From: Flavobacterium macacae
GTDB lineage: Bacteria > Bacteroidota > Bacteroidia > Flavobacteriales > Flavobacteriaceae
NCBI RefSeq assembly: GCF_003865365.1
Contig: NZ_RQVR01000021.1
Coordinates: 1 to 37,494, forward strand
Reading direction: 5' to 3'
DNA length: 37,494 nucleotides
In this document: piece after piece, positions 8,323-15,320 of the stretch
Numbering within the stretch: the first letter of the stretch is position 1
Layout: each line of letters starts with the position of its first letter
Notes under the pieces: model-generated
Told to the model about the DNA's origin: nothing
The model's input: only the letters and a program-made list of their open reading frames with translations
Database searches by the model: none
Position numbers and translations under genes: made by a program

Positions 8323-10062
8323 CTATCTATATTCCTTGAAAGTTTCAAGCAGGCTTTCAGCAATCTTTTCTGAGGCTGCTTCGCAAAAGTCAAGCCCTGA
8401 ATAATCTGGATTGTAACCGCTGATATACGGGACCGCCATAATATAAATTCTTTCATTCGCCAGCCCATTTTCCCCAATTACCTGGAAATCATCATTTATG
8501 GCCAGCCCTGGCACTTCCATATAATAATCATTTTGCAGCTTGTGGACTTTTTTATTTCCCTTTGCTAATTCACTTCGGCCCGCCTCAGTATCTTTAAGTT
8601 GCAAATAAGCCTTGCTTACCGTACCTTCTTTTAAACCCTGGAAAGGAAATGAATCAAAAGAAAGCGCGGGCTGGCCGATGCAGTCCACAAAGGTTTCATA
8701 ATAGTGTTCGTGATTGCCTTCTTCATCTGAATATCGGTAAGTGATTCCTTTTTCCTCTCCTGGAATAATCTCGCTGTTCTCCCCCACTGCCACAATCTTT
8801 AATGCACCGGCCTCGTGCAATGCAAGCAGTTCCACGGCGGAAGCTTGCGGAACAAATGCAATTATTACTGAAATGAGTGGCTTAAGTGATTTTTGAAGGC
8901 GAAGCATATCTTCTGCGCTGAGGTATTTTGCCGGATAATTCAGTTCAAAGCTCAAAATCGCCAAGAGCTCTTTCCAGTAAATCGACTCTTTCCTTTCAAT
9001 TGATTGTTCTGCAGCTTTATATTCCTTCTCGAAAAGAGTAAATACATCGGCTTCTTCCCTCTGGTTCATTGCAAAATCTGTAAACTCCTCCAATGTTGCT
9101 TTTTCAATCTTCTTGTAGGCTTCAGGATCGCGTTGCAATAATATTTTTTTGAAATCATTCTCAAAAATAAAATCCAACGATAAAAATCCATTGTTTTCTG
9201 CAATATGCGTTTTGATTTCTTCTTCTGTAAGTAAAGAATTGTTGCCCAGATGCGGATCCTCGAGATGAAATCGTACTGCCGGGAGCAAGCCGTTTTTTGA
9301 ATGCATCACCATTTCAAAATTTGGATATTTTGGCGATTTTTCAAAGAGCAGCGTTCCGTCCGCCTTCTTATGGAATTTTCCATTGCTGCGGGATAATGTC
9401 CTTATGGCATCAATGGCTGTCAATGATGATCCTCTAATCGCAACGGCGTGGTTAGCGCCAAAATGCAACTTTTTTGGCGGATAAGGCGAATCATAATAGC
9501 CTTCTATTTTTCCTTCGCCTGTTTTTGGCCATTTGTGCCCCGTGCAGATCACTATGCTGTCAAAAATGTGACTCTCGCCTGATTCTAAAAAAACGGTTGT
9601 CTTCTTTTCTTGCTCATCATCCGCAATATTGACAACTTTTGAATCAAGAAAACTCTTGACTGTAATTCCGGCACGTTCTGCTGCCAAAAGCAACAGGTCG
9701 AATTGTGACTCGAGATATTTCCCGAACAATAAACGGGGCAAAACTTTATATTCATTGAAGTGATTTCTGCGGATGCCAAAACTATCTAGTACCTCTAACG
9801 GCACCGTTTCTAGCCAGTCGGCAACTGAAGTAACCAAATCAGGAATTTCATTTGCTGACACATTGGTAATATGCTCACGATTGGCTCCTTCGTCACTATA
9901 AGGCATTCCTGCTCCCAATACATTTTTTTTCTCAAATATAGAAATGACACGTTGGGGATCCCCGTTTTCCAAGAGTCGCTTCAGCATGAATAGGCCACTT
10001 GGGCCGGCACCAATTATCGCTGTATGTTGTAATTTGGCTGAGTTCGTTTTTTCTTCCATCAA
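8323..10062 (-). CDS. FAD/NAD(P)-binding protein (NAD_binding_9-like)
   Basis: 579 residues. A dinucleotide-binding motif GAGPSG lies at about 18-23 after a short N-terminal tail, followed by EKKNVLGAGMPYS, which is characteristic of the FAD-NAD(P)-binding family PF13454. A second nucleotide-binding region runs near AVAIRGSSLTAIDA, a little before residue 220, and VDCIGQP lies near residue 455. It is a soluble flavoprotein, probably an oxidoreductase or monooxygenase of unknown substrate. ATG at 10062 or 10059; both follow a good -7 element at 10094-10101. It stands alone, with a terminator about 235 bp beyond its stop. No partner gene suggests a substrate. Confidence 0.8.
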   Translation of the reverse strand: MMEEKTNSAKLQHTAIIGAGPSGLFMLKRLLENGDPQRVISIFEKKNVLGAGMPYSDEGANREHITNVSANEIPDLVTSVADWLETVPLEVLDSFGIRRNHFNEYKVLPRLLFGKYLESQFDLLLLAAERAGITVKSFLDSKVVNIADDEQEKKTTVFLESGESHIFDSIVICTGHKWPKTGEGKIEGYYDSPYPPKKLHFGANHAVAIRGSSLTAIDAIRTLSRSNGKFHKKADGTLLFEKSPKYPNFEMVMHSKNGLLPAVRFHLEDPHLGNNSLLTEEEIKTHIAENNGFLSLDFIFENDFKKILLQRDPEAYKKIEKATLEEFTDFAMNQREEADVFTLFEKEYKAAEQSIERKESIYWKELLAILSFELNYPAKYLSAEDMLRLQKSLKPLISVIIAFVPQASAVELLALHEAGALKIVAVGENSEIIPGEEKGITYRYSDEEGNHEHYYETFVDCIGQPALSFDSFPFQGLKEGTVSKAYLQLKDTEAGRSELAKGNKKVHKLQNDYYMEVPGLAINDDFQVIGENGLANERIYIMAVPYISGYNPDYSGLDFCEAASEKIAESLLETFKEYR

Positions 10063-10093
10063 TTGTTATGTAAAATAATGCTTCGCTGCTATC

Positions 10094-10101
10094 CAAAGAT
10101 A
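10094..10101 (-). promoter_or_regulatory. -7 element of the FAD-protein promoter
   Basis: On the minus strand TATCTTTG, an exact match to the Bacteroidota -7 consensus TAnnTTTG, 31 bp before the ATG at 10062. No other such match lies closer to the start. Confidence 0.5.
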
Positions 10102-10241
10102 AACCTCTGTGTCCTAATTATATTTATACCCTATTAAAAAAATGTTGCAAAAAAATAAGCTGGTGGAATTGCTCGTTAAGAACGCATATAAAATATTGTG
10201 AAAATGCTGTAAAGTTTGAAATTTGTTTTTGACTATCTTGT

Positions 10242-10274
10242 ACTTGCACAAGTTTAAGCAGAATGGCTCTGCTT
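10242..10274 (+). promoter_or_regulatory. palindrome and hairpin in the DUF421 leader
   Basis: A 12-bp near-palindrome (ACTTGCACAAGT, 10242-10253) is followed directly by a hairpin with 7-bp arms AAGCAGA and TCTGCTT around a 5-base loop (10256-10274). They lie 34-66 bp before the ATG at 10308. The first could be an operator, the second a leader structure. No poly-T follows, so it is not a simple terminator. Confidence 0.35.
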
Positions 10275-10307
10275 CCTTTCAAGATGTTAATTTAAAATAC
10301 TTTGAAA

Positions 10308-10835
10308 ATGAGTGAACTGTTATTTAAGGATTGGGAAACATTAGGCCACATTGCTACCTGCGCTACAATTTCTTTTTTAGTATTATTCGCTTTTATAAGA
10401 ATTTCAGGCAAGCGCACCTTGGCAAAATTAAATGCTTTTGATTTCGTAGTATCGGTTACCTTGGGTTCTACCCTTTCATCGATGATGCTTTTAAAAGTTA
10501 CGGTTTCAGAAGGTCTTGTTGCCTTGGTCATCATTATCGTACTGCAATACGTCTTGGCTTTTTTAGCAAAAAAATCAAAATTTATGGAAAAAGCTATCAA
10601 TTCTACCCCGACGCTTTTATTTTATAACGGAAAGTTTTTGACAGACGCCATGAAGCGAGAATTGATAACAGAAGAAGAAATTTATGCCGAAATAAGAAAA
10701 TATCGAATGGAAAGAATTAAAGATGTCCGGGCCGTAGTCATGGAACTTAACGGAGAAATGACCGTAATTAAAAAGTCGGATAATCTCAGCCAGGAAACAT
10801 CTCTTGACGACATCAATCTGCATGAGACAAAATGA
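10308..10835 (+). CDS. DUF421 / YetF-like membrane protein
   Basis: 175 residues from ATG 10308. A TTG codon at 10302 could also start the frame, but the ATG is the more likely start. The N-terminal 90 residues hold three membrane segments including RISGKRTLAKLNAFDFVVSV, the signature of the DUF421 (YetF) family. The C-terminal part with STPTLLFYNGKF, EEIYAEIRKY and VRAVVMELNGEMTVI is the family's soluble domain. The protein is in the cell membrane; the biochemical role of the family is not settled. It occurs often beside catalase and other stress genes, and here lies in the same block. It is shorter than the roughly 210-230 residues usual in Bacillus. Confidence 0.85.
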   Translation: MSELLFKDWETLGHIATCATISFLVLFAFIRISGKRTLAKLNAFDFVVSVTLGSTLSSMMLLKVTVSEGLVALVIIIVLQYVLAFLAKKSKFMEKAINSTPTLLFYNGKFLTDAMKRELITEEEIYAEIRKYRMERIKDVRAVVMELNGEMTVIKKSDNLSQETSLDDINLHETK

Positions 10836-10936
10836 TCATTGTAACTAATCTCAAAATGCAATGTAATTTGCAGTAGGCCTTATCTGTTCTAATATAAAAA
10901 AAGAACTAAATCGTATAAAAATCATTCCGTTAAAAA

Positions 10937-10969
10937 ATCCTAAATTTAGGATACGCCAAATTTGTTGGC
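10937..10969. promoter_or_regulatory. 16-bp perfect palindrome plus a short hairpin
   Basis: ATCCTAAATTTAGGAT (10937-10952) is a perfect palindrome and is followed by GCCAA-atttg-TTGGC (10955-10969). They lie 47-79 bp before the ATG at 11016, where an operator would be expected. The palindrome has a different sequence from the FNR-type operators further on. I did not see a second copy in the window. Confidence 0.4.
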
Positions 10970-11015
10970 TGCAGTACTGAATTGACCCTGCAATTAAAAA
11001 TTAAAGCTACACACT

Positions 11016-11456
11016 ATGAATGCAAAAAATTTCCTAGCCGGACTGGGCGGTGCTATCGCTCTGAATATTCTACACGAATCCTTAAAAGACACAAAAGCAG
11101 ACACGCCCCGAATTGATATTGTAGGCGAAGAGGCGCTCCAGAAAGTGATGGGCTTTTTTGGAAGCAAGATTGAAAGCCCTCACGCACTCTACAAGGCAAC
11201 ACTCGCGGGAGATGTAGCCAGCAATGCTGCCTATTACAGCATGATCGGCAATGGGGATGCCAATATGTGGACAAAAGCACTGTCATTGGGACTTGCAGCA
11301 GGAATAGGTGCCGTAGCCCTGCCTTCAAAAATGGGATTGGATGACAGGCCGGTTGCCAAAAACAGCCAAGTCAAGGCAATGACAGTGGCCTATTATGTGG
11401 CTGGAGCTTTGGTCACAGCTGGAATTTTAAAGCTTCTTTCACATAACAAACCTTGA
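11016..11456 (+). CDS. small membrane-associated protein, unknown function
   Basis: 146 residues. It starts MNAKNFLAGLGGAIALNILH, a glycine-rich hydrophobic N-terminus, then has an amphipathic central part and two more hydrophobic segments near 96-108 and 123-141. I do not recognise a named family. ATG 11016 is preceded by two inverted repeats (10937-10969) and the gene is followed by a terminator, so it is a single-gene unit. It sits in the stress-type block, which suggests but does not prove a similar role. Confidence 0.65.
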   Translation: MNAKNFLAGLGGAIALNILHESLKDTKADTPRIDIVGEEALQKVMGFFGSKIESPHALYKATLAGDVASNAAYYSMIGNGDANMWTKALSLGLAAGIGAVALPSKMGLDDRPVAKNSQVKAMTVAYYVAGALVTAGILKLLSHNKP

Positions 11457-11514
11457 GTAGCTTGTGGTTAAATCGCATTTTCAAAGTAATCACTACAAAT
11501 ATGTAGGTACTCAT

Positions 11515-11550
11515 AAAAAAAAAGAGAAACGTTCAAGTTTCTCTTTTTTT
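11515..11550. terminator. bidirectional intrinsic terminator
   Basis: GAGAAAC and GTTTCTC form a 7-bp stem around a 6-base loop. It is extended by A residues on the left and T residues on the right (about nine A and seven T), so it can end transcription in both directions. It lies 60 bp after the stop at 11456. Confidence 0.85.
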
Positions 11551-11847
11551 AAAAACATTTTCACATGTATAATACCACTCAAACAATGTAGTGCAAAAAT
11601 AGATCAGAGCTGCCTTCTAATTGTTATATATTAATACAGTTCTTTTATACAATTTATTAATTACAGCAAACGACGATTACCAGACTCACTTAAAGTTTTC
11701 CAGCTTTAGTATCGACTATAGCTCTTGTTAAATCCTGTATGGAAAACAGGTTAATTGTTATAAAATATTGTGGATTATTTTACGTTTGTCTTTGATTACT
11801 ATAAATATCAGAAGTTAATTTAGGTATGGGACAGTAATAATTTAAAA
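11551..11847. other. 297 bp AT-rich spacer without a gene
   Basis: AT-rich, no coding frame, and no RNA gene that I can see. It separates the stress-type block from the respiration block. It contains CCTGT-atggaaa-ACAGG at 11731-11747, a weak 5-bp inverted repeat on the downstream side of the regulator gene, not followed by a T-run. Confidence 0.4.
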
Positions 11848-12528
11848 TTAATTTGCTTCTCTTTTTAAGCCGTGTACATCTTTCAAGAAAATCTTTTTTC
11901 CTTTCAATTCAATCAATCCGTTTTTGTTGAAGTCAGACAATAAACGAATGCAGCTTTCGGTCGCGGTTCCAATCATGCTGCCGATTTCTTCCCGGGACAA
12001 CTGGGTTTTTAAACTTCCGTCTTCATTCGTTCCGTAAGAATCTTGCAGGTACAATAACGTTGCAGCAAGCCGTTCTTTTACAGTCTTTTGAGCCATATTG
12101 ACCATATGGTCGTCCGCTTCTTTTAAATCGCCGCAAATGCTTTTCATTACGTTCATTGAAAAAGTATTGTTTTGATTGAAAAACCCCATAATTTCACTTT
12201 TCGGAATAAAGCACACTTCCATATCTTCCAAGGCCACGGCGCTCAGGTTTACGGGTTCGTCGCTGATCATCGAACGCTGTCCTAATAATTCGCCTTTTGA
12301 AACTAATTTTACGATTTGGTCTTTTCCGTTGGCACTTAACTTTGACAGCTTGCAGACGCCGTCTTTTATGCAAAAAATTCCGTTGACATTTTCGCCTTCT
12401 TCAAAAATGGGTTCGCCTTTTTTAATCGTATAAGACGATTTGCAATTGGCAATTTTAAGAAGCTCTTCTTTATTCAATGCTTTTAAAGAGCTGAATTCCC
12501 GAACGATACACTGTTCACACTTGCTCAT
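11848..12528 (-). CDS. FNR/CRP-family regulator, probable oxygen sensor
   Basis: 226 residues from the ATG at 12528 (MSKCEQCIVREF). A longer frame exists upstream but would overlap the promoter. Residues 15-125 form the cyclic-nucleotide-type beta-roll; the helix-turn-helix is LSREEIGSMIGTATESCIRL at about 178-197. C4 and C7 form a CxxC like the first two cluster ligands of FNR. C106 (in EVCFIPK) aligns with FNR C122 (in MVCEIPF). C29 is a candidate fourth ligand. In the recognition helix, E191 and R195 match the E and R that read the TGA core in FNR and CRP. Divergent from ccoI with a 105-bp shared promoter region that holds a TGA-type palindrome. Likely activator of the cbb3 oxidase, hemN and itself a target. 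Cluster binding is inferred. Confidence 0.85.
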   Translation of the reverse strand: MSKCEQCIVREFSSLKALNKEELLKIANCKSSYTIKKGEPIFEEGENVNGIFCIKDGVCKLSKLSANGKDQIVKLVSKGELLGQRSMISDEPVNLSAVALEDMEVCFIPKSEIMGFFNQNNTFSMNVMKSICGDLKEADDHMVNMAQKTVKERLAATLLYLQDSYGTNEDGSLKTQLSREEIGSMIGTATESCIRLLSDFNKNGLIELKGKKIFLKDVHGLKREAN

Positions 12529-12549
12529 AAATGGAGTATATTTATTTGG

Positions 12550-12557
12550 CAAAGTTA
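12550..12557 (-). promoter_or_regulatory. -7 element of the FNR-type regulator gene
   Basis: TAACTTTG on the minus strand, an exact TAnnTTTG match, 22 bp before the ATG at 12528. The palindrome at 12567-12582 then covers about -37 to -21 of this promoter, including its -33 region. Binding there would be expected to repress the regulator gene while activating ccoI. Confidence 0.5.
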
Positions 12558-12566
12558 TATAAAAAG

Positions 12567-12611
12567 TATGACAATTATCATATTTTAAATTTGTTCCGTT
12601 CACAACCTTTG
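12567..12611 (+). promoter_or_regulatory. FNR-type operator and -7 element of ccoI
   Basis: Palindrome TATGACAATTATCATA at 12567-12582, then 21 bp, then AACCTTTG at 12604-12611 (one mismatch to TAnnTTTG), then the ccoI ATG 23 bp later. The palindrome centre lies about 33.5 bp before the centre of the -7 element, so near -41 relative to transcription start. The same arrangement occurs at three more places in the window. In reading direction the palindrome is identical to that of hemN. Confidence 0.75.
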
Positions 12612-12633
12612 CATCAGGTAAAATGAGCAAATT

Positions 12634-15030
12634 ATGGACACACAAAACTGTTTCCATTGTGGATTGAATATTATAAAAAAAGAAGAAATCATCTTTGACA
12701 GCAAATCTTTTTGCTGCGCCGGATGCAAAACCGTGTACGAGATTTTTAGCGAAAACGGACTTTCTTCTTATTATGATTTCGAAAAAATGCCGGGCGCGAC
12801 ACCGCAGGCAATCAATGGAAAATATGACTTTTTAGACAATGAAAAAATCATTGCAAAATTATTGGATTTTGAAGAAGACAAGACAACGATTGTTTCACTT
12901 TACATTCCTCATATTCACTGCAGCTCGTGCATTTGGATTTTGGAAAATCTACACAAGCTTCAAAAAGCAATAAGCATTTCGCAGGTGAATTTTCCGGAGA
13001 AAAAAGTGCGGATTATTTTCAATTCCGAAGAAACTTCACTGAAAGAAATCGTCTTGTTATTGTGTTCCATCGGTTATGAACCTTACATTTCTTTAGATAA
13101 TTATGAAAACGCCAAAGCCAAAATCGACCGAAGCCTGACCTATAAAATCGGTGTTGCTTTTTTCTGTTTTGGAAACATAATGCTTTTGTCTTTTCCCGAA
13201 TATTTTGAGGTCGAAGAATTTTGGCTCAATCAGTATCGTGGCTTTTTCAGATGGCTGATTTTTGCACTTTCGCTTCCCTCCTTTTTTTATGCTGCCAGCG
13301 GTTATTACGTTTCGGCTTACAAAAGCATCCGGGCAAAAATGTTCAATATCGACATTCCAATTGCTTTGGGAATCATTGTAATGTTTATCCGAAGCGCTGT
13401 GGATATCATTTTTGGATATGGCCAAGGTTTCTTCGACAGCTTGACAGCACTGGTTTTCTTTATGCTTTTGGGCAAGATGTTTCAGCAGAAAACCTATAAT
13501 TTTCTTTCTTTCGAAAGAGATTTTAAATCTTATTTCCCTATTGCGGTAACTCAAATAAATGCGCAAAAAGAAGAAAATTCAGTTCCGGTCTACGATATAA
13601 AAAAAGGCGACAGATTGCTGATTCGAAACCAGGAATTGATTCCGGTAGATGGCATTTTAATCAGTGAAAACTGCCAAATTGATTACAGCTTTGTAACCGG
13701 GGAAGCCGTCCCGATTCATAAAAAATCAGGCGATAAAATTTATGCCGGTGGAAAACAATTGGGCAAAGTCATTGAAATGGAAGTTTTAAACTCGGTTTCA
13801 CAAAGTTACCTGACGCAATTGTGGAGCAATGCGGTTTTTCAGAAAAATGTCGACCAAAAACACAAAACGATTACTGATGCCATCAGCCGTTATTTCACGC
13901 CTGCATTGCTTTTAATTGCGTTTGCTTCCTTTGGATATTGGATTTTCATTGACACCACAATTGCCTTTAATTCTTTCACCGCTGTTTTGATTGTGGCGTG
14001 TCCGTGCGCGTTGGCACTGACCGCGCCGTTTACGATGGGTAATATTTTGAGAATTATGGGAAACCAAAAATTATACCTCAAAAACGCTGTCGTAATTGAA
14101 CAGTTGGAAAAAGTAACTACCATTGTTTTTGACAAGACGGGAACGATCACGACCAATAAAAAATCAGAGATCATGTACAGCGGAAAAGATTTTTCTTCAA
14201 AAGAATTAATTGCTGTTAAAAATGTGCTTCGCGGATCCAACCATCCGTTAAGCAGACGGTTGTATGAATTTTTGCCTTCTTTAGAAAATAAGATTAGTAC
14301 TGATTTTGAAGAAATTACGGGAAAAGGAATCCAAGGAACCTGCGATGGCAATTTTATAAAAATTGGATCCTCTTCTTTTGTGGAACATTCTGAAAAAGAT
14401 AATACCAACGCTACTTCCGTCCATATTTCGATCAACGGAAAGTACTACGGCAAATACATTTTTGACAATCAATACCGAGCGGGTTTAGAAAATTTATTCA
14501 AAAGCTTGAGCGGTGATTATAAAATAAAAATTCTTTCGGGAGACAATGAAGGCGAAAGAGAAATCTTGGAAAAATTGCTTCCAAAAAACACGGAATTGGT
14601 CTTTAACCAAAAACCTGAAGAAAAATTAGAATTCATCAAAAACCTTCAAGAAAAAGGGCAAAACGTGATGATGGTCGGCGACGGGTTGAACGATGCGGGA
14701 GCTTTGGCGCAAAGCAATGTCGGGATTTCAATTTCAGAAAATGTAAACGTTTTTTCTCCCGCTTGCGACGGAATTTTAGATGCGGCTCAATTTACCAAAA
14801 TCCACAGCTATTTGAAGCTCTCTAAAAAAGCAATCTGGATCATCAAGATGAGTTTTACGCTATCTCTTTTATACAATGTCGTGGGATTGAGTTTTGCGGT
14901 TTGTGGCAAATTATCGCCATTGGTTGCGGCAATCATTATGCCTTTGAGCACCGTGACGATTATCAGTTTTGTGACTTTGGCAAGCAATTATTTTGCTAAA
15001 AAAATACTCCCAAAAAAAGCTGGAATATGA
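12634..15030 (+). CDS. ccoI: copper-transporting P1B-type ATPase for cbb3 oxidase assembly
   Basis: 798 residues. An N-terminal cysteine-rich metal-binding domain has C6xxC9 and C27-C28-xx-C31, then an HMA-like domain with C96xxC99 (HIHCSSCIW). Eight membrane helices are expected; the ion-binding motif is CPC at 456-458. The phosphorylation site is D500 in DKTGT, and the hinge motif is GDGLNDAGAL. This is the CcoI/FixI type, which supplies copper to the CuB centre of cbb3 oxidase at the cell membrane. It sits upstream of ccoS, ccoNO, ccoQ and ccoP as usual and is divergent from the FNR-type regulator. Its stop codon at 15028-15030 lies inside the operator of the next promoter. ATG 12634 gives the expected N-terminus. 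Confidence 0.95.
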   Translation: MDTQNCFHCGLNIIKKEEIIFDSKSFCCAGCKTVYEIFSENGLSSYYDFEKMPGATPQAINGKYDFLDNEKIIAKLLDFEEDKTTIVSLYIPHIHCSSCIWILENLHKLQKAISISQVNFPEKKVRIIFNSEETSLKEIVLLLCSIGYEPYISLDNYENAKAKIDRSLTYKIGVAFFCFGNIMLLSFPEYFEVEEFWLNQYRGFFRWLIFALSLPSFFYAASGYYVSAYKSIRAKMFNIDIPIALGIIVMFIRSAVDIIFGYGQGFFDSLTALVFFMLLGKMFQQKTYNFLSFERDFKSYFPIAVTQINAQKEENSVPVYDIKKGDRLLIRNQELIPVDGILISENCQIDYSFVTGEAVPIHKKSGDKIYAGGKQLGKVIEMEVLNSVSQSYLTQLWSNAVFQKNVDQKHKTITDAISRYFTPALLLIAFASFGYWIFIDTTIAFNSFTAVLIVACPCALALTAPFTMGNILRIMGNQKLYLKNAVVIEQLEKVTTIVFDKTGTITTNKKSEIMYSGKDFSSKELIAVKNVLRGSNHPLSRRLYEFLPSLENKISTDFEEITGKGIQGTCDGNFIKIGSSSFVEHSEKDNTNATSVHISINGKYYGKYIFDNQYRAGLENLFKSLSGDYKIKILSGDNEGEREILEKLLPKNTELVFNQKPEEKLEFIKNLQEKGQNVMMVGDGLNDAGALAQSNVGISISENVNVFSPACDGILDAAQFTKIHSYLKLSKKAIWIIKMSFTLSLLYNVVGLSFAVCGKLSPLVAAIIMPLSTVTIISFVTLASNYFAKKILPKKAGI

Positions 15031-15070
15031 TAAATATCATAGAATTTGGATACAGCCAATACTAAATTTG
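15026..15070 (+). promoter_or_regulatory. FNR-type operator and -7 element of ccoS-ccoNOQP
   Basis: TATGATAAATATCATA (15026-15041), 21 bp, then TAAATTTG (15063-15070, exact TAnnTTTG), then the ccoS ATG 20 bp later. The operator overlaps the ccoI stop codon. This gives the oxidase structural genes their own low-oxygen promoter in addition to any read-through from ccoI. Confidence 0.78.
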
Positions 15071-15089
15071 TTAACATAAAATTAAGGGT

Positions 15090-15284
15090 ATGAGCATCAT
15101 TTATTTATTAATAACCATCAGCATCATCGTGGCATTGTGTTTCTTTTTTGCTTTCGTTAAAGCGGTAAAGAGCGGACAATATGACGATGACTATACACCT
15201 TCGGTGCGAATGCTTTTTGATGATGAATTGAAAGAATCAAAATCAGAAAAAACAAAAATCGAAACAGAACAAAAACTTAACTAA
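15090..15284 (+). CDS. ccoS: cbb3 oxidase assembly protein CcoS
   Basis: 64 residues: one N-terminal membrane helix (residues 4-25) and a charged tail with GQYDDDYTPSVRMLFDDE, the pattern of CcoS, where D-D and a short acidic tail follow the helix. CcoS is needed for cofactor insertion into cbb3 oxidase. Encoded between ccoI and ccoNO as in most cco clusters; 36 bp before ccoNO, so in one transcript. Confidence 0.92.
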   Translation: MSIIYLLITISIIVALCFFFAFVKAVKSGQYDDDYTPSVRMLFDDELKESKSEKTKIETEQKLN

Positions 15285-15320
15285 AAACAATTTCTTCTAT
15301 CATCCAGTAATCATTTAATT

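Noticed and set aside
8244..8477. Short minus-strand frame overlapping the end of the FAD gene
   Set aside because: Wrong frame of a clear gene with no family resemblance.
12586..12593. TAAATTTG, 3 bp after the ccoI operator, as the ccoI -7 element
   Set aside because: It is an exact match here, but the same position in the other three modules holds poor matches, whereas the element 21 bp away is present in all four.
12529..12657. N-terminal extension of the FNR-type regulator
   Set aside because: It would overlap the operator and the ccoI start, and the family begins near the CxxC.
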